From Harryflintia acetispora (GTDB taxonomy: Bacteria; Bacillota; Clostridia; Oscillospirales; Ruminococcaceae), in the NCBI GenBank assembly GCA_004340125.1, contig SLUK01000004.1, forward strand, positions 1 through 64,000: a DNA stretch of 64,000 nt, written 5' to 3'. Below the pieces are notes generated by a model, which worked only from the letters and a program-made list of their open reading frames with translations, was not told the DNA's origin and searched no databases. This document shows, in pieces, positions 1 through 9,651 of the stretch (its first letter is position 1; every line of letters starts with the position of its first letter). A program made the position numbers and the translations under genes.

Positions 1-162
1 GTCTTCCATTGTGAGGGATTCGGCGAAAAAAGCCGTTTCGACTTGAAATCCGTTCCAAAACAGGATATAATTAGGATAAATTCGGAAGGGGCGGGTTAAA
101 AACCTGCCACTCCTTTTAAAAAACAGCAAAAAGACGACCGTTAGTAACCTATACTAACGGTC
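1..162. other. promoter module 1 with terminal repeats (left end cut by window)
   Basis: Third member of a module family also found at 23884-24070 and 30398-30584. The right repeat is 136-162 (27 bp, GACC at one end and GGTC at the other, self-complementary). The window opens with GTC, exactly where the GGTC end of the left repeat should fall: 39 bp lie between position 3 and the -35 box, against 40 bp in the other two modules. The interior is 132 bp against 133. It holds one strong promoter reading rightwards into the repeat, which acts as a terminator. No open reading frame of note lies between. Interpretation as an invertible promoter is inference; a short untranslated RNA is the alternative. 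Confidence 0.55.
43..71 (+). promoter_or_regulatory. promoter inside module 1
   Basis: TTGAAA at 43-48, 17-bp spacer, TATAAT at 66-71. The stretch CCAAAACAGGATATAATTAG is identical to the promoter of the module at 30465-30493. Expected transcription start is near 78. The transcript would be about 90 nt, contain a GGCGGGTT/AACCTGCC hairpin and end at the terminator at 136-166. Confidence 0.75.
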
Positions 163-166
163 TTTT
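136..166 (+). terminator. 27-bp repeat of module 1 acting as intrinsic terminator
   Basis: Perfect 11-bp stem (136-146 with 152-162), 5-nt loop, followed by TTTT. It has the same length and the same GACC...GGTC ends as the repeats of the two modules at 23.9 and 30.4 kb. Confidence 0.75.
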
Positions 167-180
167 GTACTCTCAAAAAA

Positions 181-210
181 GCGCCCGGGCCTTGCGGCCC
201 GGGCGCTTTT
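181..210. terminator. bidirectional terminator downstream of thrS
   Basis: GC-only 11-bp stem 181-191/196-206 with a TTGC loop, A6 on the left and T4 on the right, so it works on both strands. It lies 17 bp past the thrS stop codon and is the natural end of the leftward thrS transcript. Confidence 0.9.
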
Positions 211-226
211 ACTGCCTATTACTGTC

Positions 227-2134
227 TTATCTTGCCCGGGTTGCAATCTCTTCGCCCAGGTCCGCCATAAATTGCTCGAGCGGCAGCGCGCCGAGGTCGC
301 CCTTGTTCCTGGAACGCACCGCTACCGTGCCGTCCTCCTGCTCCTTCTTGCCCACAACCAGCATGTAGGGCACCTTCTCCAGCTGCGCCTCGCGGATCTT
401 ATAGCCGATCTTCTCGCGGCGCAGGTCGCACTCGACCCGTATTCTTTTCGCTTTGAGCTTCTCGGTAATTTCACTGGCGTAAGCGCTCTGGTCCTCGCTG
501 ATGGGCAGCACCTTGACCTGCACGGGCGCCAGCCAGGCCGGGAAGGCGCCGGCAAAATGCTCGATCAGAATGCCGATGAAGCGCTCGATCGACCCGAACA
601 CAACGCGGTGGATCATCACCGGGCGGTGCTTTTCCCCATCCGCGCCGGTGTACTCGATCTCAAAGCGCTCGGGAAGCTGGAAGTCCAGCTGGATGGTGCC
701 GCACTGCCAGGTGCGCCCGATCGAGTCCTCAAGGTGGAAATCGAGCTTCGGCCCGTAGAACGCGCCGTCACCCTCGTTGATCACGAACGGCATGCCGATC
801 TCCTCCATCGCCGCGCGCAGCGAATCGGTCGCGTGCTCCCAATCCTCGAGCTCGCCCATATGGTCCTCGGGCATGGTGGACAGTTCGACATGATACTTGA
901 AGCCGAACAGCGAATAGACCTCGTCGATCAGGGCGACGACCCCCTTGATCTCGTCCTTGATCTGCTCGGGGGTCATGAAGATGTGCGCGTCGTCCTGGGT
1001 GAAGCAGCGCACCCGCATGAGGCCGTGCAGCGCGCCGGAGAGCTCGTGCCGGTGCACGATCCCAAGCTCGCCCATGCGCAGCGGCAGGTCGCGGTAGGAA
1101 CGCGGCTGGGTTTGATAGACCATCAGGCCGCCGGGGCAGTTCATCGGCTTGATGGCAAAGTCGGTGTCGTCGATCACCGTGGTGTACATATTGTCCTTAT
1201 AGTGATCCCAATGCCCCGAGCGCTCCCAAAGCGCACGGTTGAGCATGATGGGGGTGGAAATCTCCTGATACCCCGCGCGGGTGTGGATCTCCCGCCAGTA
1301 GTCGATCAGGGTGTTCTTGACGATCATCCCCTTGGGCAGGAAGAACGGGAAGCCGGGGCCCTCGTCCATCAGCGCGAAGAGGCCGAGCTCCTTCCCGAGC
1401 TTGCGGTGGTCGCGCTTCTTTGCCTCCTCGAGCGCGTCGAGGTGGGCCTGCAGTTCGCTCTGTTTGGGGAAGGCGGTGCCGTAAACCCGGCAGAGCATGG
1501 CCTTGCTCGAATCCCCCCGCCAGTAGGCGCCGGTGGAGGAGGTCAGCTTAAACGCCTTGACCTTGGAGGTGTCGAGCAGGTGGGGCCCCGCGCACAGGTC
1601 GCAGAAATCCCCCTGTTTAAAGAAGCTGATCTTCTCCCCCTTGCCCGAATGCTCCTCGATCAGCTCGAGCTTGTAGGGCTGGTCCTTCATCAGCTCCTTG
1701 GCCTGCGCGGGCTCGAGCTCGAAGCGCTCGAGCGGCAATCCCTCCTTGACGATTTTTTTCATCTCCTCCTCGATCTTTTCGAGGTCCTCGGGAGAGAAGG
1801 GCTTCTGAAGGTCGAAATCGTAATAGAAGCCGTCCTTGATCGCCGGGCCGATGGCGAATTTGGTATCGGGGTAGAGATGCTGCACCGCCTGCGCCAGGAT
1901 GTGGGAGGCGGTATGCCAGAAAGTGCGCTTGCCGTCCGGGTCGTCGAAGGTCAGCAGCTCGAGCGCGCAGTCCCGCTCGATCGGAGTGCGCAGATCGCAC
2001 ACCTCGCCGTCGATCCTGGCGCTGCAAACCGCCTTGTAAAGGCCGCAGCCCAAGGATTTCGCCACCTCGGCGGGGGTGACGCCGCTCTCGAACTCCTTGA
2101 GAGTACCGCCCTTGAGGGTCAATTTTACCATCAT
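227..2134 (-). CDS. thrS: threonine--tRNA ligase
   Basis: Charges tRNA-Thr with threonine in the cytoplasm. The roughly 635-residue length is usual for the family. Order seen: N-terminal TGS domain, then the editing domain with the HTASHILAQ (HxxxH) motif, then the class II catalytic core with MNCPGG (zinc cysteine), motif 2 RHELSGALHGLMR and motif 3, and a C-terminal anticodon-binding domain. Four start codons lie in a row (TTG 2140, ATG 2137, 2134, 2131). GGAG at 2142-2145 gives 7-nt spacing to ATG 2134, which I chose; 2131 and 2137 are nearly as good. Expression is controlled by the T-box leader upstream. Confidence 0.97.
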   Translation of the reverse strand: MMVKLTLKGGTLKEFESGVTPAEVAKSLGCGLYKAVCSARIDGEVCDLRTPIERDCALELLTFDDPDGKRTFWHTASHILAQAVQHLYPDTKFAIGPAIKDGFYYDFDLQKPFSPEDLEKIEEEMKKIVKEGLPLERFELEPAQAKELMKDQPYKLELIEEHSGKGEKISFFKQGDFCDLCAGPHLLDTSKVKAFKLTSSTGAYWRGDSSKAMLCRVYGTAFPKQSELQAHLDALEEAKKRDHRKLGKELGLFALMDEGPGFPFFLPKGMIVKNTLIDYWREIHTRAGYQEISTPIMLNRALWERSGHWDHYKDNMYTTVIDDTDFAIKPMNCPGGLMVYQTQPRSYRDLPLRMGELGIVHRHELSGALHGLMRVRCFTQDDAHIFMTPEQIKDEIKGVVALIDEVYSLFGFKYHVELSTMPEDHMGELEDWEHATDSLRAAMEEIGMPFVINEGDGAFYGPKLDFHLEDSIGRTWQCGTIQLDFQLPERFEIEYTGADGEKHRPVMIHRVVFGSIERFIGILIEHFAGAFPAWLAPVQVKVLPISEDQSAYASEITEKLKAKRIRVECDLRREKIGYKIREAQLEKVPYMLVVGKKEQEDGTVAVRSRNKGDLGALPLEQFMADLGEEIATRAR

Positions 2135-2184
2135 CATCAATCTCCTTTATCACATGGTCGTTTCATCTTTGACAAAAACAAAAA

Positions 2185-2432
2185 CAGCCCCATCCCAAAT
2201 AACTGGGATGAAGCTGTACGCTCCACGGTTCCACCCGGATTGCGCAAAATCGCGCCGCTCGTTGCTGCCTTAACGCGGCAGGGACGGGATGGTTCACATC
2301 CGCTCGGAAGGTGGTACTATGGCCCGATTCCGCGGCAGGGCTTTCAGCCGGCGGCCCCGCCTCTCTTGCCGGAACGATTGGTCCAAAGCGTGTCCTCGTC
2401 ATCGCTTTTGCCACTATTGATCTGGTTTCTTA
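2185..2432 (-). promoter_or_regulatory. T-box riboswitch leader of thrS (Thr, ACC specifier)
   Basis: The leader senses uncharged tRNA-Thr and lets transcription continue into thrS. Seen on the minus strand in order: the AGAGAG element and CTGAAAG of Stem I, an ACC triplet (plus-strand 2313-2315) in the specifier position just before CTTCCGAGC, the conserved T-box core GGTGGAACC (plus-strand 2227-2235), and a terminator hairpin 2185-2217 followed by a T-rich run. ACC is a Thr codon, matching the downstream gene. The exact specifier placement is by eye. Confidence 0.93.
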
Positions 2433-2438
2433 AAAGGT

Positions 2439-2467
2439 ATCTTACCACCTTGCGTCCCAGAAGTCAA
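2439..2467 (-). promoter_or_regulatory. promoter of thrS T-box transcript
   Basis: TTGACT (2467-2462), 17-bp spacer, TAAGAT (2444-2439) on the minus strand, placing the start of transcription near 2432, immediately before the T-box Stem I. It is back-to-back with the rny promoter. Confidence 0.75.
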
Positions 2468-2507
2468 CCAATGTCTGAGCGGTATTTTTTCCTCAGAAAA
2501 GAATTTC

Positions 2508-2536
2508 TTGACAGGATGGCCCATTGCTACTAAAAT
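2508..2536 (+). promoter_or_regulatory. promoter of rny
   Basis: TTGACA 2508-2513, 17-bp spacer, TAAAAT 2531-2536. Transcription would start near 2543 and give a leader of about 215 nt before the RNase Y start. That leader contains a CCCC...GGGG hairpin (around 2604-2622) and an SD GGAGG at 2740-2744. Confidence 0.8.
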
Positions 2537-2758
2537 AGTATTGGTGTATTGTTGTATTTTTGTACAGAATCTTCCATTTTCTGTTTACAAATAAAAGGGT
2601 ATTCCCCGCATAACGATGGGGAACCGGCTTATCCTCTGAGCGGCAGCCCGCGCGCTATTTGCAGGTTGCCCGGAAAAGCCATGGATATGTGCAATACGCC
2701 ATCTGATGATTTTTTACTCTTAGAAAAATTTTTACAGAAGGAGGTATTGCGGCACGTC

Positions 2759-4321
2759 ATGAGCACAGGACAAATAATATTTATCGCAGCGGCTGTTCTG
2801 GTAGCGTTTATTATTGGATTTGTCATCGCTTTTTTCGTAGGCGTTTCATATAGAAAACGGGTTGCGGAATCGGACATCGGGTCCGCCGAAGAGGAAGCCA
2901 AGAGAATCGTAAGCGACGCCATTAAAAATGCCGAGAGCAAGAAAAAGGAAGCCCTGGTAGAAGCCAAGGACGAAATTTACAAGCTGCGCACCGAAGCCGA
3001 GCGCGAGAACAAGGAGCGGCGCAGCGAGGTGCAGCGCCTGGAACGCAGAGTGCAGCAAAAGGAAGAATCGGTCGACCGCAAGCTGGAAAACCTGGAGAAG
3101 AAAGAGGAACAGGCTTCCCAGAAGGTCAAGGAGGCCCAGCAGAAGCTGGAGGAGGCCGAGGCCGTCAAGCAGCACCAGTTCGACATGCTGGAGAAAATTT
3201 CCGGCTTCACCGCCACCCAGGCCAAGGAGTACCTGCTGCAGAACCTGGAAAATGAGCTGACCCACGAAAAGGCGCTCAAGATCAGCCAGTATGAAACCTA
3301 CCTGCGCGAGGAGAGCGAGGAGAAGGCGCGCGAAATCATCTCTTGCGCCATCCAGCGCTGCGCCGCCGACCAGGTCGCGGAGATCACCGTTTCAGTGGTG
3401 CCGCTGCCGGGCGACGAGATGAAGGGCCGGATCATCGGCCGCGAGGGACGCAACATCCGCACCCTCGAAACCCTGACCGGGGTGGACCTGATCATCGACG
3501 ACACCCCCGAGGCGATCACCCTCTCCTGCCACGACACGGTGCGCCGCGAGATCGCGCGTATCGCCCTCGAGCGGCTGATCCAGGACGGGCGGATCCATCC
3601 CGCGCGGATCGAGGAGATGGTGGACAAGGCCAAGCGCGAGGTCGACCAGAAGATCAAGCAGGACGGCGAGCGCGCCGTGATGGACCTTGGAATCCACAGC
3701 ATGCATCCCGACCTCGTCAAGCTGCTCGGGCGCATGCGTTACCGCTCGAGCTATGGGCAGAACGTGCTCAACCACTCCATCGAGGTGGCCCAGCTCGCCG
3801 GGATGATGGCCAGCGAGATCGGCGCGGACGCCGTGCTCGCACGCCGTGCCGGCCTGCTGCATGACATCGGCAAGTCGATGACCCACGAGATCGAGGGCTC
3901 CCATGTACAGATCGGCGTGGACATCGCCAAGAAGTACAAGGAGAGCAAGGAGGTCATCCACGCGATCGCGGCCCACCACGGGGACATCGAGGCCAAGACC
4001 ATCGTGGCCTGCCTGGTCCAGGCGGCGGACGCCATCTCGGCCGCCCGCCCCGGCGCACGCAGGGAGAACCTCGAAAACTACATCAAGCGCCTCGAGAAGC
4101 TCGAGGAGATCGCCAACTCCTTCGAGGCGGTGGAGAAATCCTTCGCCATCCAGGCCGGGCGCGAGATCCGGATCATGGTCAAGCCCGACCAGGTCAACGA
4201 CGACGAGATGGTGGTCGTGGCCCGCGAGATCGTCAAAAAGATCGAAGGCGAGCTCGACTACCCCGGCCAGATCAAGGTCAACGTCATCCGCGAGAGCCGC
4301 GCGATCGAGTACGCAAAATAA
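2759..4321 (+). CDS. rny: ribonuclease Y
   Basis: Membrane-anchored endoribonuclease that starts mRNA decay in Firmicutes. Starting at ATG 2759 gives 520 residues, the standard length. Seen: an N-terminal membrane segment (about residues 5-27), a long Lys/Glu/Ala-rich coiled coil, a KH domain with [13 protein letters not shown], an HD metal-dependent phosphohydrolase domain with LLHDIGKS, and the family C-terminus RAIEYAK. The frame is open 70 codons further upstream, but that extension is unlike the family, and GGAGG lies 14 nt before ATG 2759. It forms a single-gene unit with its own promoter and terminator. Confidence 0.96.
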   Translation: MSTGQIIFIAAAVLVAFIIGFVIAFFVGVSYRKRVAESDIGSAEEEAKRIVSDAIKNAESKKKEALVEAKDEIYKLRTEAERENKERRSEVQRLERRVQQKEESVDRKLENLEKKEEQASQKVKEAQQKLEEAEAVKQHQFDMLEKISGFTATQAKEYLLQNLENELTHEKALKISQYETYLREESEEKAREIISCAIQRCAADQVAEITVSVVPLPGDEMKGRIIGREGRNIRTLETLTGVDLIIDDTPEAITLSCHDTVRREIARIALERLIQDGRIHPARIEEMVDKAKREVDQKIKQDGERAVMDLGIHSMHPDLVKLLGRMRYRSSYGQNVLNHSIEVAQLAGMMASEIGADAVLARRAGLLHDIGKSMTHEIEGSHVQIGVDIAKKYKESKEVIHAIAAHHGDIEAKTIVACLVQAADAISAARPGARRENLENYIKRLEKLEEIANSFEAVEKSFAIQAGREIRIMVKPDQVNDDEMVVVAREIVKKIEGELDYPGQIKVNVIRESRAIEYAK

Positions 4322-4333
4322 AAGGACCGTTGG

Positions 4334-4370
4334 GGGCCCGCCGCAGAATTTTCTGCGGCGGGCCCTTTCT
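4334..4370 (+). terminator. terminator of rny
   Basis: 13-bp GC-rich stem 4334-4346/4353-4365, loop AATTTT, then TTTCTT. It lies 12 bp after the rny stop. A separate perfect 18-bp palindrome (CACCCCTGCGCAGGGGTG) sits at 4381-4398. Confidence 0.9.
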
Positions 4371-4424
4371 TCGTGCGCGTCACCCCTGCGCAGGGGTGCG
4401 CCGGCCTGCGCCAAAACAGAGGGC

Positions 4425-4453
4425 TTGACAAAAGGAGGCAGACGGGGTATACT
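4425..4453 (+). promoter_or_regulatory. promoter of the DUF6530/GIY-YIG operon
   Basis: TTGACA 4425-4430, exactly 17 bp, TATACT 4448-4453. One of the best consensus promoters in the window. It is followed directly by the palindrome at 4457-4479. Confidence 0.85.
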
Positions 4454-4456
4454 CAT

Positions 4457-4479
4457 TTAGTAATTTAGTAAATTACTAA
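4457..4479. promoter_or_regulatory. operator-like palindrome at the transcription start
   Basis: TTAGTAAT (4457-4464) and ATTACTAA (4472-4479) form a perfect inverted repeat, with a further TTAGTAA in the 7-bp centre. It covers the expected start site (about 4460). The position and AT-rich half-sites suit a dimeric winged-helix repressor such as MarR, but no such gene is nearby, so the binder is unknown. Confidence 0.6.
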
Positions 4480-4502
4480 TTTAAAAGTAAGGATGAAGCA
4501 TC

Positions 4503-4985
4503 ATGGAGATACCGACCACCCTCAAGCACAAGCCGGTCATCGTATCGGAGAATTATGAAAACATCGACGGGCGCAGCGCCTATCATTCGGACGCCAAGGG
4601 CCTCTCCCTCGGGCTCGCGCAATGGAACGACCGCGGCAAGGTGGACATTTCAGCCAAGGTCTGGCGGCACACCGGGGAAAAGTGGTCCCGCCAGTCGGAG
4701 GAGCTGCCGATCCACCGGGTGATCGACCTGGCGATCCTGATCTGCCGGGCCAAGCGGTACTTTGGGGAGGACGCCTACCGCTATCCCGGGCTCTACGACC
4801 CGCAGCACCCCACGCTGGAGAGGATCGGGCTGCAGGGGGATGCGATGACCGTTTCGGTCTGCACCCAGAACCCGATGATCGACCAGGACATCAAGCTCTT
4901 CTCCCAAGCGCTCAGCGAGGACGACGAGCTGCTCAGCGAGCGGTTTCGCACCCTGGCGAGGCTGCTGCGGGACATGGGCTACTGA
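4503..4985 (+). CDS. DUF6530 family protein
   Basis: 160-residue soluble protein of unknown function. The opening (TLKHKPVIVSENYENIDGR, then DAKGLSLGLAQWNDRG) matches my memory of a conserved clostridial family named DUF6530, but I know no activity for it. No signal peptide or membrane segment is visible. ATG 4503 follows an AAGGATG Shine-Dalgarno. It is the first gene of a two-gene operon with the GIY-YIG-like gene 13 bp downstream, behind a strong promoter with a palindromic operator, so the pair is probably switched together. Family name moderately sure, function not known. Confidence 0.6.
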   Translation: MEIPTTLKHKPVIVSENYENIDGRSAYHSDAKGLSLGLAQWNDRGKVDISAKVWRHTGEKWSRQSEELPIHRVIDLAILICRAKRYFGEDAYRYPGLYDPQHPTLERIGLQGDAMTVSVCTQNPMIDQDIKLFSQALSEDDELLSERFRTLARLLRDMGY

Positions 4986-4998
4986 AAGGGATGAGAAA

Positions 4999-5343
4999 AT
5001 GGACAGGCAAAACCGCAGGGAGCTGATCGCCGCCTACAAGGGGCGCAAGGTGCGCGGCGGAGTGTTCGGGATCCGCAACACCGTCAGCGGGAAAATCCTG
5101 CTGCTCTCCACCGCCGACTTGCAGGGGTGTGAGAACCGCTTTCGCTTCTCCCAGATGACCGGAAGCTGCACCTATTCCAAGGTGCAGCAGGACTGGGCGA
5201 AGTACGGCGGCCAGGCCTTCTGCTTCGAGCTGTACGAGGCGCTGGAGAAGAAGGAGGAGCAGACCGACCGCCAGTTTCGCGAGGACATCGACACCCTCTA
5301 CGAGCTCTGGCTCGAAAAGCTGCAGGGGCAGGCGCTCTATTAA
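4999..5343 (+). CDS. GIY-YIG nuclease family-like small protein
   Basis: 114 residues, soluble. The region GVFGIRNTVSGKILL (residues 21-35) followed by a central WAKYG and a Glu-rich C-terminal half resembles the small standalone GIY-YIG proteins of Clostridia. However, the classic catalytic Tyr pair is replaced (GVF...GKI), so nuclease activity is doubtful. Starts at ATG 4999 behind AAAGGGATGAG, 13 bp after the DUF6530 stop, so the two are co-transcribed. The role is unknown; a DNA-related or regulatory function is only a guess from the fold. Confidence 0.55.
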   Translation: MDRQNRRELIAAYKGRKVRGGVFGIRNTVSGKILLLSTADLQGCENRFRFSQMTGSCTYSKVQQDWAKYGGQAFCFELYEALEKKEEQTDRQFREDIDTLYELWLEKLQGQALY

Positions 5344-5382
5344 CGGAAAGGCCGGACTGGACAAGCGCCCTTGGATAAGAAA

Positions 5383-5412
5383 AGCCGCGGGGAAGTTTCC
5401 CCGCGGCTTTTG
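5383..5412. terminator. bidirectional terminator between convergent genes
   Basis: 11-bp stem 5383-5393/5398-5408 with A-rich left and T-rich right flanks. It serves both the rightward GIY-YIG operon and the leftward CorC gene. Confidence 0.9.
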
Positions 5413-5414
5413 AT

Positions 5415-6695
5415 TTAATCCTCTTTGTTTTCTTCGTCCGGCTCCCCCGGCTTGGGCAGCTCGAGCAGCAGCTTCTGTACCCGCTGCTCCTCCACCTGCT
5501 GCACCGTGACGTTCAGCCCCGAGCAGGTGAAGCTGTCCCCTGCCTCGGGAATCCTTCCGAGCTCGTCGAGCACCCAGCCGCCCACCGTATTGGAGTCGGT
5601 GTCGATCAGATCCTCCGGCAGGTCCAGCTGCTCGAGCATCTCCCGCACCGTCAGCTCCCCTGCGATTTCATAACGCCCTTCGCCCAGGTCCACAAACTCG
5701 TCGACGATTTCCTCGTCCTCATCCCAGATTTCTCCCACCAGCTCCTCGAGGATGTCCTCGGTGGTCACGATCCCCATCGTGCCGCCGTAATCGTCCATCA
5801 CCACGGCCATGTTGATCTTGGTGCGCTTAAAGTCCCCGAGCAGCGAGGATATTTTCTTGTTCTTATGTACATAGAGGCACTCGGTCAGCAGGGAGCGCAC
5901 GTCCGGCGTCTTACCGGCGGCCATCTCCTCAAGGAATTCCCGGGTGTGCAGCACCCCGATGATCTTGTCCAGCGATTCCTCGTAGACCGGCAGACGGGAG
6001 AAGCGCTCGGCGAGCACCATCTCCAGCACGGTCTGCGCATCGTCGGCCACGTCCACCGCCACGAGGTCCACCCGCGGGGTCAGGATCTCCTGCACCTTGA
6101 TGTCGTCGAACTCGATGGCGGACTGGAGCAGCTCGCTCTCGTCCTCCTTGAAGACGCCCTCCTCAACGGTGGTTTCGATGATATACTTGAGCTCCTCCTC
6201 GGTGACGGAGGGGCCGTTGTCCTTCTGGGAAGCGCGGTTGATCCGGTTGGTGAGCAGGGTCAAAAGGAAGGTCGCCGGGGTACACAGCTTGATCACGAAC
6301 CCGAGCGGACCGGCAAAGCGCAGCGCCAGCCTCTCGGCGTTGCACTTGGCGTAAGACTTGGGGCTGACCTCGCCGAAGATCAGTACCAGAACGGTCATCA
6401 CCACGGTGGAAACCGCCGCGCCGAGGTTTTCGCCCAGGAAACGGGTGGCCAGCAGCGTCGCGATCGAGGCCGCGGCGATGTTCACCACGTTGTTCCCCAC
6501 CAGAATGGAGGAGATCATCCGGTCGTAGTCCTCGGACACGTCCAGCGCCTTCTGGGCACGCTTATCGCCCGAGGCGGCCAGGGTCTTCATCCGGATGCGG
6601 TTGATGGTCGAAAATGCGGTCTCACTCGAGGAAAAGAAGGCGGATAATGCCAGCAAAACGATTAGTGTGATCCATAGCCAGCCGGTACTGTCCAA
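5415..6695 (-). CDS. HlyC/CorC (CNNM) family membrane protein
   Basis: 426 residues. The N-terminal DUF21/CNNM transmembrane domain (about 1-180) includes the FFSSSETAFSTINR signature. A tandem CBS pair follows (about 195-325, with LTPRVDLVAVD and DDYGGTMGIVTTEDILEELVGEI), then a C-terminal CorC/HlyC domain (about 335-415) and an acidic tail. Family members are linked to magnesium or cobalt export; 'hemolysin' names are historical. The start is TTG at 6695 with GGAG 11 nt upstream; no ATG in frame fits. It has its own promoter at 6734-6762 and is transcribed alone. Confidence 0.93.
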   Translation of the reverse strand: MDSTGWLWITLIVLLALSAFFSSSETAFSTINRIRMKTLAASGDKRAQKALDVSEDYDRMISSILVGNNVVNIAAASIATLLATRFLGENLGAAVSTVVMTVLVLIFGEVSPKSYAKCNAERLALRFAGPLGFVIKLCTPATFLLTLLTNRINRASQKDNGPSVTEEELKYIIETTVEEGVFKEDESELLQSAIEFDDIKVQEILTPRVDLVAVDVADDAQTVLEMVLAERFSRLPVYEESLDKIIGVLHTREFLEEMAAGKTPDVRSLLTECLYVHKNKKISSLLGDFKRTKINMAVVMDDYGGTMGIVTTEDILEELVGEIWDEDEEIVDEFVDLGEGRYEIAGELTVREMLEQLDLPEDLIDTDSNTVGGWVLDELGRIPEAGDSFTCSGLNVTVQQVEEQRVQKLLLELPKPGEPDEENKED

Positions 6696-6733
6696 AGTGC
6701 GATCAACTCCATATGTTCAAAATATTATGGAAT

Positions 6734-6762
6734 AGTATAGCAAAAAGGAATTTAAAAATCAA
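6734..6762 (-). promoter_or_regulatory. promoter of the CorC-family gene
   Basis: TTGATT (6762-6757), 17-bp spacer, TATACT (6739-6734), about 40 bp upstream of the TTG start. Confidence 0.7.
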
Positions 6763-6834
6763 GCGGCCGGCCACTCCCCCCTTTTTCGTCGGGTATTGCT
6801 GCGCCATGTATGCGTATACGGCAGGTAAACTACA

Positions 6835-6890
6835 GGTTTATCACACTAAACCACCGGTCGGTTGAGAAAACTAAGAGCGGGTGGTACTAT
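6835..6890 (+). promoter_or_regulatory. promoter and possible operator of the XRE regulator
   Basis: TTGAGA 6862-6867, 17 bp, TACTAT 6885-6890. Just upstream is a perfect inverted repeat GGTTTA-6-TAAACC at 6835-6852 that could be a binding site, possibly for autoregulation by the XRE protein. The promoter is moderately sure, the operator tentative. Confidence 0.5.
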
Positions 6891-6919
6891 ACAGTTATCA
6901 GACAAACGGAGGTGGCCCG

Positions 6920-7330
6920 GTGAAAAACCAAACACTTGGAGCAATGATCGCATCACTGAGGAAAGAAAATGGGATGACGCAACTGGAATTGGCCGAAAAA
7001 ATGGGGGTTACCGATAAAGCGGTGTCCAAATGGGAACGGGATTTATCCTATCCGGATATCAATTCCTTGCCGAAGCTGGCGGACATTTTTGGCGTGTCGG
7101 TGGACCAGCTCATGCAAATCAAACTGAAAGACCAGACCGGTCCGAGCAGGAAGGGCGCAAACGCCATAATCCCCCTTGTTTTCAAAGCGGTTTCCCTGGC
7201 CATGGGAATCGCGGTTATGGTCCTGTCCATTTTAAAAGCCATTGATCTGTATTCCGGCTTTTTCATGCTGGGGCTTGGTTTAAGCTGTGTGGGAATCTCC
7301 CTTCTTTCCGATAAAAGTAAAAGTGATTGA
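6920..7330 (+). CDS. XRE-family regulator with C-terminal membrane segments
   Basis: 136 residues from GTG 6920, which lies 7 nt after GGAGG; the frame is open 13 codons further but without an SD. Residues 1-65 form a Cro/CI helix-turn-helix (MTQLELAEKMGVTDKAVSKWERDLS is typical of the family, with helix 3 around DKAVSKWER). Two hydrophobic stretches at the C-terminus (about residues 78-100 and 104-122) suggest membrane anchoring. Its base composition is more AT-rich than its neighbours, which may mean recent acquisition. Targets are unknown. Confidence 0.85.
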   Translation: MKNQTLGAMIASLRKENGMTQLELAEKMGVTDKAVSKWERDLSYPDINSLPKLADIFGVSVDQLMQIKLKDQTGPSRKGANAIIPLVFKAVSLAMGIAVMVLSILKAIDLYSGFFMLGLGLSCVGISLLSDKSKSD

Positions 7331-7366
7331 CCCGAATGCCTCGCGCAGGCGCTTCATTTTGCACGC

Positions 7367-7399
7367 AAAGAAGGCTGCAAGCTATGCTTGCAGCCTTCT
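7367..7399. terminator. bidirectional terminator (XRE gene / groEL)
   Basis: 15-bp perfect stem 7367-7381/7385-7399 with TAT loop and A/T-rich flanks. It lies between two converging genes. Confidence 0.9.
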
Positions 7400-7419
7400 T
7401 ACTCACATATTCAGGGGGC

Positions 7420-9054
<1,635 letters not shown>

Positions 9055-9089
9055 TCAACCCTTTCCAATCTCTAATCTTGCTTCCTTCG

Positions 9090-9380
<291 letters not shown>

Positions 9381-9423
9381 CTACCTCCTGTAAAATGATT
9401 CTATGAGAATTATGAACATTTTG

Positions 9424-9450
9424 TTAGCACTCAAATAACCTGAGTGCTAA
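9424..9450. promoter_or_regulatory. CIRCE operator (HrcA site)
   Basis: Exact consensus TTAGCACTC - 9 bp - GAGTGCTAA at 9424-9432 and 9442-9450. HrcA repressor binds this element and releases the chaperonin operon on heat or unfolding stress. It lies at the transcription start of groES. The hrcA gene itself is not in the window. Confidence 0.98.
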
Positions 9451-9455
9451 ATACT

Positions 9456-9483
9456 ATTGTATTGATTTTTTGAAAAAAATCAA
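9456..9483 (-). promoter_or_regulatory. promoter of groES-groEL
   Basis: TTGATT (9483-9478), 16-bp AT-rich spacer, TACAAT (9461-9456), with the CIRCE element starting 5 bp downstream. No sigma-B-like or CtsR direct repeat was noticed. Confidence 0.8.
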
Positions 9484-9651
9484 GTACCTTTTGCAAAAAA
9501 CCCGGCCCAACACCGCAATATTAACAAATTGTTCAAATACTGGAAGGAAGTTCCCCTGCCGTTTTGGTATCATTGTGTCATATCCTTCAAGAAAAATTTG
9601 CTGTAAGGTGGTAGAATAACAGTCAGAACATTCAGCAAGGAGGGACGCCGG

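Noticed and set aside
272..2533. Long rightward open frame opposite thrS
   Set aside because: Antisense shadow of thrS and its T-box; composition is typical of a GC-rich reverse frame and no family is recognisable.
2549..2758. 70-codon N-terminal extension of RNase Y
   Set aside because: Starts right at the expected transcription start and is unlike RNase Y; ATG 2759 gives the standard 520-residue protein.
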